This document shows positions 16,012-24,648 of a stretch of 64,000 nt of DNA, piece by piece. Within the stretch, counting starts at the first letter, position 1; every line of letters begins with the position of its first letter. The notes beneath the pieces are model-generated. The model saw only the letters and a list, made by a program, of their open reading frames with translations. It did not search any database and had not been told where the DNA came from. The stretch is from Roseinatronobacter bogoriensis DSM 18756 (lineage in GTDB: Bacteria > Pseudomonadota > Alphaproteobacteria > Rhodobacterales > Rhodobacteraceae). A program made the translations under genes and the position numbers. The stretch lies in contig NZ_SORN01000001.1 in the NCBI RefSeq assembly GCF_004366635.1, forward strand, positions 1 through 64,000, read 5' to 3'.

Positions 16012-17252
16012 ATTCTGCCAAACACCGCATCCTTGTCACCAGCCACGGGCACCCGGATTTTCATCTGGGGGGCGGAGAACTGGCCGCCTATAACCTGTTC
16101 AAAGCTTATGCCGACCATCCGGATGTCGAGGAAACCTTTTTCCTGGCCCGTCATGATCGCGGCCGCGGCCCAACAGGCAATATTTTCCCCCGCCGTAAGA
16201 ATGAATATATGTGGGAACAGGGGGTCTCCGAATGGTTGCGTATGAAAATGGCGACCCCTATCGGGACAACACGCCATTTTGCCGAACTGATCCGTGAATT
16301 GCGTCCAACCATCGTGCATGTGCATCACTATGTGCATATGGGGCTGGAATATCTGCATGTGATTAAACAGATCGACCCCTCGATCAAGATCATCATGACA
16401 TTGCATGAATATATCGCAATCTGCTTCAATCAGGGACAGATGGTCAAGCGCGGCACCAACCGGCTGTGTTTCCGCGAAAGCCCCGATGATTGCAGCCGCT
16501 GCTTCCCCGAACACAGTATCGAGGATTTCTGGCTGCGCAAGCATCGCTATCAAAGCTTTTTTGGGCTGGTGGACCAATTCGTGACCCCCTCGGAATTCCT
16601 GCGTCAGCGCTATATCGACTGGGGCATTGCACCCGATCAGATTGTGATGATCGAAAACGGCCAGGCCAGTGGCGAGATGCTGCCCCCCCGCCCCCTGGCC
16701 GAGGGCGAGACCCGCAACCGTTTTGCCTTTTTCGGGCAGATCAACCCGTTCAAGGGCGTCAGCCTGCTGTTGCAGGGACTGGCCAGCCTGAAGAAATCCG
16801 AGCGCCGCAAGATCGTGCTGGAAATCCACGGGGCCAATCTGGAACATCAGACCCCCGACTTCCGCGACATGATCATGGAATTGCGTGGCCCACTTGAAAA
16901 AGAGGGCTGTCTGCAATGGATTGGCCCCTATGAGCCGTTCCAGATGGCCGGGCGCATGGCGGCGGTGGATTGGGTTGTCATTCCCTCCATCTGGTGGGAA
17001 AACTCGCCCATGGTGATACAGGAAGCCTTTACCCTTGGCCGGCCGCTGGTGGGCTCTGACATCGGCGGAATGGCCGAGAAGATTACCGATGGTGTGGATG
17101 GGGTGCATGTGCCGGTGGGCAATGCCAAAGCCTGGGGCGACACGCTGCTGCGCCTGTCATCCTGTACCGAGGACTGGGACCGCCTGCGCGCCGGGATCAC
17201 GAAACCGATCAGCTATGCGGACTGCGCGCGGGCGCATCTGGAGTTGGTTTGA
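16008..17252 (+). CDS. Family 4 glycosyltransferase
   Basis: 414 residues, GT-B fold. The N-terminal part has HPDFHLGGGELAAYNLFKAY and a His-rich segment IVHVHHYVHMGLEYLHVIKQ. The C-terminal nucleotide-sugar domain starts with RFAFFGQINPFKGVSLLLQG and contains PSIWWENSPMVIQEAFTLG and RPLVGSDIGGMAE, the E-x7-E signature of family 4. Cys pairs at CSRC are unusual but seen in relatives. It is coupled to the preceding GT2 gene (ATGA) and to the next ORF (stop and start share one base). The donor sugar cannot be told from sequence. Confidence 0.9.
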   Translation: MNSAKHRILVTSHGHPDFHLGGGELAAYNLFKAYADHPDVEETFFLARHDRGRGPTGNIFPRRKNEYMWEQGVSEWLRMKMATPIGTTRHFAELIRELRPTIVHVHHYVHMGLEYLHVIKQIDPSIKIIMTLHEYIAICFNQGQMVKRGTNRLCFRESPDDCSRCFPEHSIEDFWLRKHRYQSFFGLVDQFVTPSEFLRQRYIDWGIAPDQIVMIENGQASGEMLPPRPLAEGETRNRFAFFGQINPFKGVSLLLQGLASLKKSERRKIVLEIHGANLEHQTPDFRDMIMELRGPLEKEGCLQWIGPYEPFQMAGRMAAVDWVVIPSIWWENSPMVIQEAFTLGRPLVGSDIGGMAEKITDGVDGVHVPVGNAKAWGDTLLRLSSCTEDWDRLRAGITKPISYADCARAHLELV

Positions 17253-17848
17253 TGGCGGAGCAAGCTTCTGAGAGCACGGCTGAAGACAAGTTTATGTCGG
17301 TCAAGAAATCTGTGTTCCCCTTCCTTGAAAGATTTTCAGCTCGAGCCGGAGAGATAAAACCTGTTCGCAAAATTGATGATTTGGAGCATCTCTTGCTAAA
17401 GCTAGAGACGTCCCCCGATTTTTCAAAAGACGCAAGGAACACTTACAAAGAGGTAGCCTCAGGCGCTTATTATTGGTATCAATTTCTACATGGTGCATTT
17501 ATTAGATTTACTGAGACAGTAAAGCCTGATGAAAATCCTTTTTATGTTTATCTCAAAGATGTTTTTGAGGAAACAAACTTTGATCCAGGCCTGAAAGAGA
17601 TATTTGAAGCAGAGCTAATGCCTAAAGTAATAAGCAAGAGGTTCGCATCTTTTGAAAGCATGATGATGGGGGAGTATGATGACACTTTTCCAGTCGTTGT
17701 TTTTACAGATTTCTCAAATGGAGATATGCAGATAGCTGATAATGAGGGCGGGAAGTTACCAGCGAATGATCTCGATGGCTACCATAGAGTATTCTCGGCG
17801 TTTGTCACTGAAACAGATCATCTTAAATATACCGTAAAGCAACTTTGA
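17252..17848 (+). CDS. Unrecognised AT-rich protein in the glycosyltransferase operon
   Basis: 198 residues from ATG 17252, overlapping the preceding stop (TGATG). No known domain. It is acidic and mostly helical by composition; the last third contains MMMGEYDDTFPVVVFTDFSN and YHRVFSAFVTETDHLKYTVK. The coding sequence is clearly richer in A and T than the neighbours, with many A/T third positions, and the following 370 bp are AT-rich too, suggesting recent transfer. The coupled start suggests a role alongside the upstream glycosyltransferases, but nothing in the sequence says what. Confidence 0.65.
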   Translation: MAEQASESTAEDKFMSVKKSVFPFLERFSARAGEIKPVRKIDDLEHLLLKLETSPDFSKDARNTYKEVASGAYYWYQFLHGAFIRFTETVKPDENPFYVYLKDVFEETNFDPGLKEIFEAELMPKVISKRFASFESMMMGEYDDTFPVVVFTDFSNGDMQIADNEGGKLPANDLDGYHRVFSAFVTETDHLKYTVKQL

Positions 17849-18217
17849 AAGGCGCTAATATTTTGATGGTTTCTGGATAAAGAAAATATATGTATTCTCT
17901 GTATATGACTATGTTGCATTGACTCTATATGTTTTTAAATTAAAATTGCTATCTGCAATGACGCAATGGAGGCGATATGAGAATAGTTATAACATAAGGA
18001 TCCTTGACCTTTCCAGATTGGACATGCCTGACACGTGCGGCGATCGTTGGCGACAGGCTGATCGTTTGGATATCATCCGGTGAAGCCAGCTCCCTGAAGA
18101 TTAAGAAGAATATTACCCCTGACATTGACATGCAGACTCGACGCAAAACATCACCATCAACTGAAACGGGCACCTGCAAGTCCACTTTTTAGACACGGAA
18201 CTGATGAGGTCTGATCT
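17849..18217. other. AT-rich intergenic stretch, no gene recognised
   Basis: About 370 bp following the AT-rich ORF. The first 150 bp are very AT-rich (ATATATG and TTTTTAAATTAAAATT runs), then composition returns to normal. Overlapping frames of 62 and 78 codons on opposite strands (18004-18192, 17949-18185) have no signature. The composition break suggests the edge of a transferred segment. Confidence 0.5.
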
Positions 18218-18991
18218 ATGAAATCAATACTCCTGCTAACAAGCGCGACCAGTGGCACGCTGTCGATGCAGCGCATTATCAACATTCTTGTGAATGCAGA
18301 GAACGCCTACACCGACCTGCGCTATTTCGACACGATCAAGAATCTTCCACCAGAACAGATCGTGTCTGCGATTCCACCCGAACAAGATCACATTCTTCTT
18401 AATAACTCGCCGATCCATTGGAATGTGAATCTCGATCTTTCCAATTACCGCACCGTAGTCAACTTTCGGGACCCAAGAGATCGCATCTGTAACGTCTACC
18501 ACTGGAAGCTGGTGCATCCATCTTCGGAAACGCCGGAGGTTCGCGAACGCCGCATCCAGGAAACCATCGAAATGGGCATGGATCAGTGGGTGGCGCAGAA
18601 CTTTAAAAAGCGGGGCTACGATAATGCATATTATGAGAATTTGTTCCACGCTTTGGAGAGGGGCGGCAAGGAACATTGCATTGCGATAACCTATGCCCGT
18701 CTTTGCCTCGATTTTACGTCGCTCAAGTCACAGCTTGCAGATTTCCTGGGCGTGACGCTTACACCGGCACAGGAAAAGCTCCTCGAAGCAGAACAGCCCG
18801 AAACGGTCACGTCTAATCCCAAGTGGATCGGTAACAGGTGGGCCGGCAGCGACGTGATGCCGGGGCGCTACAAGCACGAGCTGTCGGAGGACAACATCGC
18901 CAGCCTCAACGCCTACTACGCCCCCACCTTGCGCCTGATGGCCAAACACGACCCTGATTTCGCCCATACCTACCTAGATGGGATCGAGTAA
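18218..18991 (+). CDS. Sulfotransferase-like protein
   Basis: 257 residues. The N-terminal LLLTSATSGTLSMQRIINIL resembles the PAPS 5'-phosphosulfate loop of sulfotransferases (S-x-x-S-G-T). VVNFRDPRDRICNVYHW matches the 3'-phosphate-binding R-D-P-R-D motif. A helix ending in YARLCLDF and a C-terminal GRYKHELSEDNI, like the K/R-R-G loop region, complete the fold. It probably transfers sulfate from PAPS to a sugar of the surface polysaccharide. It precedes the aldolase gene, whose ATG lies just 5 bp past this stop. Confidence 0.75.
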   Translation: MKSILLLTSATSGTLSMQRIINILVNAENAYTDLRYFDTIKNLPPEQIVSAIPPEQDHILLNNSPIHWNVNLDLSNYRTVVNFRDPRDRICNVYHWKLVHPSSETPEVRERRIQETIEMGMDQWVAQNFKKRGYDNAYYENLFHALERGGKEHCIAITYARLCLDFTSLKSQLADFLGVTLTPAQEKLLEAEQPETVTSNPKWIGNRWAGSDVMPGRYKHELSEDNIASLNAYYAPTLRLMAKHDPDFAHTYLDGIE

Positions 18992-18995
18992 GCTG

Positions 18996-20600
18996 ATGGT
19001 TACCCTGCTTGACTGCACCTTCCGCGATGGCGGCTATTACAACGCCTGGGATTTCCCGCCTGCGCTGGTCAACGACTACCTTGCTGCGATGAAGGCCGCG
19101 CAAGTCGATGTCGTCGAACTCGGCTTCCGCTTTGTCGAAAACCGCGGGTTCAAGGGCCCCTGCGCCTACACCACCGACGACTTCATCCGCAGCCTGACCA
19201 TCCCCGAGGGGCTGACCATAGGCGTGATGATGAACGGTGCAGACCTCTGCACGCCGCGCGGCCCCATCGGCGCAGTGGAGCGGATGTTCCCGGACCCCGC
19301 CACCGCCACGCCGGTGAAGATCGTGCGCTTCGCCTGCCACTTCCACGAACTGCCGCAGGCGCTGGAGGCGGCGGATTGGCTCGCGCATCGTGGCTACCGC
19401 GTGGGACTCAACCTCATGCAGATCGCCGATCGTAGTCGCGCAGAGATCGAAGAGCTTGCCCGTATGGCCTCGGGCGGGGCGATCGAGGTGCTTTATTTCG
19501 CCGACAGCATGGGCAGCATGACCCCCGACGACACTGCCCGCATCATTGGATGGCTGAAGGCGTTCTGGTCCGGGCCCCTCGGCATCCACACGCATGACAA
19601 TCTTGGCCTTGCCCTCGCCAACACGCTGCGCGCGCAGGCCGAGGGTGTGACCTGGCTCGATGCGACCGTGACAGGCATGGGCCGCGGCCCTGGCAACGCC
19701 CGCACCGAGGAACTGGTGATCGAGGCCGAGGCGTTGCGCGACCGCAAGGCCAACCTCGTGCCGCTCATGGAGTTGATACGCAAGCATTTCGGCCCAATGA
19801 AGTCGCAATACGGCTGGGGCACCAACCCCTACTACTACCTGGCGGGCAAATACGGCATCCACCCGACCTACATCCAAGAGATGCTGGGCGACGCACGCTA
19901 TGACGAGGAGGACATCCTTTCCGTCATCGACCATCTGCGCGCCGAGGGGGGCAAGAAGTTCAGCTTCAACACTCTGAACGGCGCGCGCGAATTTTTCCGT
20001 GGTGCGCCCTGTGGCAGCTGGCTGCCCGCAACGGTCATGGCCGGGCGTGAGGTAATTATTCTGGGCACGGGACCTGGCGTGGCTGCGCATCGCCCTGCGC
20101 TCGAATCCTATATCCGCCGCGTCCGACCGCTGGTCATGGCGCTCAACACGCAGTCGGCCATCGACCCCGATCTGATCGACCTGCGCATCGCCTGTCACCC
20201 AGTGCGCCTTCTGGCCGATGCCCAGACACATGCCACGTTGCCACAGCCGCTGATCACCCCTGCATCGCAGCTCCCCGAAGCACTGCGTAATGAGCTGGGC
20301 GAGAAAGAGTTGCTGGATTTCGGCATCGGGATCGAACCGGGGCGGTTTGAATTCCATGACACGCATTGCGTGGCGCCAACCTCTCTGGTGATCGCCTATG
20401 CGCTGGCGGTCGCCGCCAGTGGCCGCGCCGCGCGGATATTGATGGCCGGGTTTGATGGTTATCCGGCAGGCGATACGCGAAACAGGGAAATAGAAGCAAT
20501 GTTATCTGCCTTTAGCGGGGTTGGCGAAAACATGACCCCTGTTTCCATCACCCCTACCCGCTACAAAGGCTTGCGCGCGCAAAGCCTCTATGGATTGTGA
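18996..20600 (+). CDS. HMGL-type (DRE-TIM) aldolase fused to an MptE-like domain
   Basis: 534 residues from ATG 18996; an alternative ATG is 18978. The N-terminal 300 residues are a DRE-TIM metalloaldolase: LLDCTFRDGGYYNAW (catalytic R-D), VELGFRFVE, LYFADSMGSMTP, and metal-binding HTHDNLGLALANT. Such enzymes do retro-aldol or condensation chemistry with pyruvate or acetyl-CoA enolate. From about residue 345 a second domain begins with VIILGTGPGVAAHRPALESY and VMALNTQSA, like DUF115/MptE-like domains found in glycan loci. Followed by a KdsB-like and a HAD gene, it may build a 2-keto-3-deoxy sugar acid. Substrate unknown. Confidence 0.75.
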   Translation: MVTLLDCTFRDGGYYNAWDFPPALVNDYLAAMKAAQVDVVELGFRFVENRGFKGPCAYTTDDFIRSLTIPEGLTIGVMMNGADLCTPRGPIGAVERMFPDPATATPVKIVRFACHFHELPQALEAADWLAHRGYRVGLNLMQIADRSRAEIEELARMASGGAIEVLYFADSMGSMTPDDTARIIGWLKAFWSGPLGIHTHDNLGLALANTLRAQAEGVTWLDATVTGMGRGPGNARTEELVIEAEALRDRKANLVPLMELIRKHFGPMKSQYGWGTNPYYYLAGKYGIHPTYIQEMLGDARYDEEDILSVIDHLRAEGGKKFSFNTLNGAREFFRGAPCGSWLPATVMAGREVIILGTGPGVAAHRPALESYIRRVRPLVMALNTQSAIDPDLIDLRIACHPVRLLADAQTHATLPQPLITPASQLPEALRNELGEKELLDFGIGIEPGRFEFHDTHCVAPTSLVIAYALAVAASGRAARILMAGFDGYPAGDTRNREIEAMLSAFSGVGENMTPVSITPTRYKGLRAQSLYGL

Positions 20601-20604
20601 CGTC

Positions 20605-21345
20605 ATGCGCGCCTGTGTCATTATCCCCGCACGCTATGCCTCGTCACGCTTTCCCGGCAAGCCACTGGTCCCGCTTTTGGGCAAACCGATGGTGCTTTGG
20701 GTGGCTGAGCTTTCCGCCCGTGCTGTCGGGCAGGAGCATGTCTATATCGCAACAGAGGATACGCGCATCGCTGATGTGGTGAGCGCGGCAGGCTTCACAC
20801 CGCTTATGACCAGCCCGAAGGCATTGACCGGAACGGACAGGCTTGCCGAAGCAGCTCAGATGATCGACTATGACATCTACGTGAATGTTCAGGGCGATGA
20901 ACCGCTGGTCGCGCCTGACGACATCCGCCGCTGCATTGCCATAAAGGCCGAGCAACCTAATGTGATTGTGAACGGCTTTTGCTGGATCGGAGACGGCGAA
21001 GATCCAAGCAGCGTGAATATTCCCAAGGTGATCGCCACAGAGGGCGGTGCAATGATTTATATGTCCCGCCGCCCCTTGCCAGGTTTCAAGGAAGCCGCCA
21101 ATGCGCCTACGCGCTACATGAAGCAAGTCTGCATCTACGGCTTTACCCGCGAGGAACTGGGCGCCTATGCTGGTTATGGCCGCAAAAGCACGTTGGAGAA
21201 ATCCGAAGATATTGAGATCCTGCGCTTTCTGGAACTTGATCGGCGTATCATCATGTATGAATGTCAGCCGGGAAGCCTGGCAGTGGATGTCCCGGAAGAT
21301 GTGGCCAAGGTGGAGGCAGCGCTGCGGACAAAAGCGCTGACATGA
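20605..21345 (+). CDS. CMP-ulosonate cytidylyltransferase, KdsB-like
   Basis: 246 residues from ATG 20605 (MRACVIIPARYASSRFPGKP); ATG 20590 would add five residues inside the previous gene. Conserved KdsB elements are the N-terminal CTP loop, YVNVQGDEPLVAPDDI with the metal Asp, YMSRRPLPGF, and LEKSEDIEILRFLE near the end. It activates Kdo or a related 3-deoxy-ulosonic acid with CMP. The protein diverges from typical housekeeping KdsB at several positions and sits with an aldolase and a phosphatase, so a capsule-specific ulosonic acid is more likely than lipid A Kdo. Confidence 0.85.
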   Translation: MRACVIIPARYASSRFPGKPLVPLLGKPMVLWVAELSARAVGQEHVYIATEDTRIADVVSAAGFTPLMTSPKALTGTDRLAEAAQMIDYDIYVNVQGDEPLVAPDDIRRCIAIKAEQPNVIVNGFCWIGDGEDPSSVNIPKVIATEGGAMIYMSRRPLPGFKEAANAPTRYMKQVCIYGFTREELGAYAGYGRKSTLEKSEDIEILRFLELDRRIIMYECQPGSLAVDVPEDVAKVEAALRTKALT

Positions 21346-22055
21346 CGCTGAACATAAGAAACTATACCACCCTTGTCTTCGACTGCGACGGGGTGGTGCT
21401 CGACTCGAACCGGATCAAGACTGAGGCGTTTCGCAGTGCTGCCCTGCCTTGGGGAACGGCGGCGGCGCAGGCGTTGGTCGATCATCACATTGGCCATGGC
21501 GGAGTTTCACGCTTTGCGAAGTTTCGCCATTTCATCGACTGCATCCTGCCGTGCCACGCCCCCGGCGCGGTGCCGGGGCGCGACGGCCCCGATCTGGAAG
21601 CGCTTCTTGAAGCCTATGCTGCGGCGGTGCGGGACGGACTGCTGAGCTGCGCCGTGGCTGAAGGGCTGGAGGCCCTGCGCGAAGCCACGCCCGGGGCGCG
21701 CTGGCTGATCGTCTCGGGTGGGGCACAAGACGAATTGCGCGCGGTCTTTGCCGCCCGGGGCCTGGACGCCCATTTCGACGGGGGCATCTTCGGCAGCCCC
21801 GATGACAAGGACAGGATCCTGGCGCGTGAACTGACTACGGGTTGCATTCGCCAACCGGCGTTGTTTCTCGGCGATAGCCGATATGACCTTGAAGCTGCGC
21901 GTCGTGCGGGACTGGATTTCGTCTTCGTCTCGGGCTGGACCGAGGTGCGAGACTGGCCCGTCCTGGTCGCCCAAGCCGGGGTCGATCATGTCACTGCTGT
22001 GGCTGATCTGCTTCGGGATCGGGGCGAGGCGACTGAACCCCCTCCGGCAGGTTGA
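21342..22055 (+). CDS. HAD-superfamily phosphatase
   Basis: 237 residues from ATG 21342, overlapping the preceding stop by 4 bp; the frame upstream of it is read-through of the kdsB-like gene. HAD motif I is VFDCDGVVLDSN, motif II LIVSGGAQDEL, and motifs III/IV are DDKDRILAREL and FLGDSRYDLEAARRAGLDF. A cap domain is inserted after motif I, as in beta-phosphoglucomutase-like HADs. It likely removes the phosphate from a 3-deoxy-ulosonate phosphate before CMP activation, the job KdsC does for Kdo; this is inferred from the operon. Confidence 0.8.
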   Translation: MTLNIRNYTTLVFDCDGVVLDSNRIKTEAFRSAALPWGTAAAQALVDHHIGHGGVSRFAKFRHFIDCILPCHAPGAVPGRDGPDLEALLEAYAAAVRDGLLSCAVAEGLEALREATPGARWLIVSGGAQDELRAVFAARGLDAHFDGGIFGSPDDKDRILARELTTGCIRQPALFLGDSRYDLEAARRAGLDFVFVSGWTEVRDWPVLVAQAGVDHVTAVADLLRDRGEATEPPPAG

Positions 22056-22302
22056 TTTTGGCATCCTGGTATTGTACTTCAGCGCAAGAAACGGGCGATG
22101 CATTTCTGACTTTAGGGCAGGCTCCCCAAAGATGTTCAGCGGGAAAAATTCGCTAAGGCATTAAACTTGAGTGTCCCGCCTGTGCGGCGCACGTGCTGTC
22201 CTTGAGCTTTTCGCTGCCGAACTTTATATGGCTATGCAATTGGGCTCGGCATTTTGCCGCGCTAAGAATATTCAAAGCGATATCGGATAGAAAAAAACCA
22301 TC

Positions 22303-23088
22303 ATGTCACTGATCACCAGCTTGCGCGACCAATATACGGGGCCCCATCAAAAGAGCATTCAGAAATATTTCGGGGCTGCAACACGGTTTGACGGCAAAGC
22401 GCCCGTTTTCGATTTCCCGCTGACATTACTGTGTTTTACCAATCGCTGTGGCTCAAATATGCTGGCCGAATACCTGCGGCTGACAACCAATTTTACTGGC
22501 CTGCACGAGCAGCTAAACCATGATGTGGTACCACGGTTGGCCCGTCAGGCCGGCTATGACAGCTTTCCCAATTATGTCGCCGGCATGGCCTCTGCCAAGG
22601 TTACAGCGGCAGCAAGTTTTGGCTTCAAGGCGTCTTGGGACCAGTTACTGATGCTTTTGCGCTGGAACATTCCTGCCATGTTCAGTGGCCTTCACATTCT
22701 GCATATCCAGCGGCGTGACTTGCTTGCACAGGCCGTGTCCTTCTCGATCGCGGCACAGACCAAGCGGTGGAATAGCCTGATGGAGGGCGAAAAGCCTGTC
22801 CCCGACTATTTGTTTTCGGACATTCTTGACCGTCTCAATGGATCTAGTCACGGCAACCGTATGATTCGCCAGATTTGTTGCATCTATGATCTACCGCGGG
22901 TCGAAATGTACTATGAAGATCTGTTGGCTGATCCGGTCGGCGTGCTCAATGCCGTTCATTCACAACTTGGCCTAAGCCTTCGACGCTTCAATCTGGGCCA
23001 AGCTAGACTACAAAGACAGGCAGACCACTATAATGAGGCCTTCATCGCCCGATTTAAACAGGATTTCATCGCACATATTTCGGCTTAG
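22303..23088 (+). CDS. Stf0-like sulfotransferase
   Basis: 261 residues. TLLCFTNRCGSNMLAEYLRL corresponds to the PAPS-binding loop. ILHIQRRDLLAQAVSFSIAA followed by QTKRW is the signature of Stf0-type sulfotransferases (R-R-D-x-L-A-Q-A-V-S). YYEDLLADPVGVLNAV is the usual late motif. It is separate from the preceding gene (247 bp gap without recognisable content) and may be transcribed alone. Its presence near a second sulfotransferase suggests sulfated surface glycan. Confidence 0.8.
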   Translation: MSLITSLRDQYTGPHQKSIQKYFGAATRFDGKAPVFDFPLTLLCFTNRCGSNMLAEYLRLTTNFTGLHEQLNHDVVPRLARQAGYDSFPNYVAGMASAKVTAAASFGFKASWDQLLMLLRWNIPAMFSGLHILHIQRRDLLAQAVSFSIAAQTKRWNSLMEGEKPVPDYLFSDILDRLNGSSHGNRMIRQICCIYDLPRVEMYYEDLLADPVGVLNAVHSQLGLSLRRFNLGQARLQRQADHYNEAFIARFKQDFIAHISA

Positions 23089-23102
23089 GATAACACAAAC
23101 CA

Positions 23103-23270
23103 TTACACGTTGCTGAGATAGGAGCCATAGGCGTTTTTCTCAAATAATATCGCGCGCGCAGCCAGATCATCGGCATCAACCGTCCTGTTCTGGCTGTGAA
23201 TATCAATGAGTCTGGAGCCTAGGCGCTGGCCGTAGCTGAGACAAGCTAAGCTCACCTGAATGGGGCTCAA
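23103..23270 (-). pseudogene. Possible 3' remnant of a polysaccharide gene
   Basis: The minus strand is open from inside the pmm 3' end to TAA 23103-23105 and ends with DADDLAARAILFEKNAYG followed by SYLSNV. The tail has good protein character and a Rhodobacterales look, but no start and no recognisable domain. It could be the leftover of a gene deleted between pmm and the Stf0 gene. Confidence 0.3.
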
Positions 23271-24643
23271 AGCAGCGCCATGACCTGCGCCAACGCGGCA
23301 GCCAGCAGGGCCTCGGCCAGATCAGAGCGCTCGGCTTCAGTGTAAAGGCGCAGCTCAGGCGCATTGCCAGAGGGGCGCAAATGCACGATCCGCCCAGACG
23401 TGAGTGTCAGCCGTAGCCCGTCCGTCTGCTCGAGGCTTTGAAGCTCTCCTGCCTCAAGTGGGGTCAGAAGGGCGGTGGGATTCTGCGCCAGAGCTGCGAC
23501 CAAGGTTTTTGTGCGCGCTGTTGGCACCTCTTGCAGCCGGTCGGCGGCGGTGAAGCGCTGTGGCCCCTGCGCGACGAGCGCGGCCAAACCATCTGTGCCC
23601 GCAGCAATCAGCGCGGCGACAATCGGCAGATGGCTGTCGCGCGTCAGCAGCCGGGGCAGTGGGCCTGCGGGCCCATGCGCGTCAAAGCCCAGAAGAAACC
23701 CGCCATTGGCTTCATATCCCACGACGCGCTCTGCGCCGCCTGCCGCAGCCGCCTCCATCCCGGCGATCACGAATGGCGAGCCGATTTTCGTGCGGATCAC
23801 CTGCGCAAACCCCATCTGAGCGACGCCGGTATTGGAACTGACGGGCGTCACCACAACCTGCGCCCCCAGTGTGCGCGCTGTGATCTGGCCCAGCACATCG
23901 CCCGGAATGACCCGGCCTGTTGCATCCGCCAGAAGCGGGCGGTCGCCATCACCATCAGTCGAGGCAATGGCCGCCAGCCCATGTTCTGCTGCTGCCGCCG
24001 CAAAAAGCGCACGCGCCTCAGAGCTGACAGCTTCTGTGTCGATGGGGATGAATGTGTCACTGCGACCGATCTCGATCACCTCGGCCCCCAGCGCGCGCAA
24101 AGTCGCAATCAGCAGATCACGCCCGACCGCACTATGCGACCAAACGCCCACGCGCTGACCTGCCAGCGCGTTGGGTCCATAGGCCGCGTGCATGCGCGCA
24201 ACATAATCAGGGCCGGGATCTAAACGTTGCAGTGGTTCGGCTTCGCGCGCGGGGATGGGCGGGTGATCAAGCGCGGCAAGGATTACTGCTTCCTCCGCCT
24301 TGGTGATCTCGCCCGCCGGGGTATAGAATTTCAGTCCATTGCGATCTGCCGGAATATGGCTGCCTGTCACCATCACGGCGGCTGCCCGCGCCGATTGTGC
24401 AGCAAGGGCCAGCGCTGGCGTAGACGTCGCGCCGCAATCCGTAACGCGCAGCCCCGCTGCCCGCGCAGCGGCGATCACATCACCTGCAATGCGAGGAGAG
24501 CTGTCGCGCAAATCGCGCGCCACGAATACTCCTTGTCCCATCTGACAGGCCCGCACGAAAGCCGAGACATGAGCCGCAACCAGTTCGGTGGTCAGGTCCG
24601 TAACTAACCCTCGCAACCCGCTTGTGCCGAATTTCGGTGCCAT
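23267..24643 (-). CDS. manB: Phosphomannomutase/phosphoglucomutase family protein
   Basis: 458 residues of the alpha-D-phosphohexomutase superfamily. FGTSGLRGLV starts domain 1. The phosphoserine loop is VMVTGSHIPADRNGLKFY (TGSHIP in place of the common TASHNP). The Mg loop is STDGDGDRP, the sugar-binding loop GYEANGGFL, and the phosphate-binding loop RPSGNAPELRLY. It would convert mannose-6-phosphate to mannose-1-phosphate, feeding the GDP-mannose pyrophosphorylase encoded 5 bp upstream in the same operon. Glucosamine mutase activity cannot be excluded, but the pairing with manC favours mannose. Confidence 0.85.
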   Translation of the reverse strand: MAPKFGTSGLRGLVTDLTTELVAAHVSAFVRACQMGQGVFVARDLRDSSPRIAGDVIAAARAAGLRVTDCGATSTPALALAAQSARAAAVMVTGSHIPADRNGLKFYTPAGEITKAEEAVILAALDHPPIPAREAEPLQRLDPGPDYVARMHAAYGPNALAGQRVGVWSHSAVGRDLLIATLRALGAEVIEIGRSDTFIPIDTEAVSSEARALFAAAAAEHGLAAIASTDGDGDRPLLADATGRVIPGDVLGQITARTLGAQVVVTPVSSNTGVAQMGFAQVIRTKIGSPFVIAGMEAAAAGGAERVVGYEANGGFLLGFDAHGPAGPLPRLLTRDSHLPIVAALIAAGTDGLAALVAQGPQRFTAADRLQEVPTARTKTLVAALAQNPTALLTPLEAGELQSLEQTDGLRLTLTSGRIVHLRPSGNAPELRLYTEAERSDLAEALLAAALAQVMALL

Positions 24644-24648
24644 TTGCC

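Noticed and set aside
15927..17108. 393-codon minus-strand frame
   Set aside because: Antisense of the family 4 glycosyltransferase; no ribosome site or domain.
17949..18192. Overlapping 62- and 78-codon frames on opposite strands
   Set aside because: Neither has a family signature or a good ribosome site, and neither shows consistent codon bias.
18906..20366. 486-codon open frame on the minus strand
   Set aside because: It is antisense to the aldolase gene, which has clear catalytic motifs; the shadow is His/Arg/Ala-rich, a product of high GC third positions.
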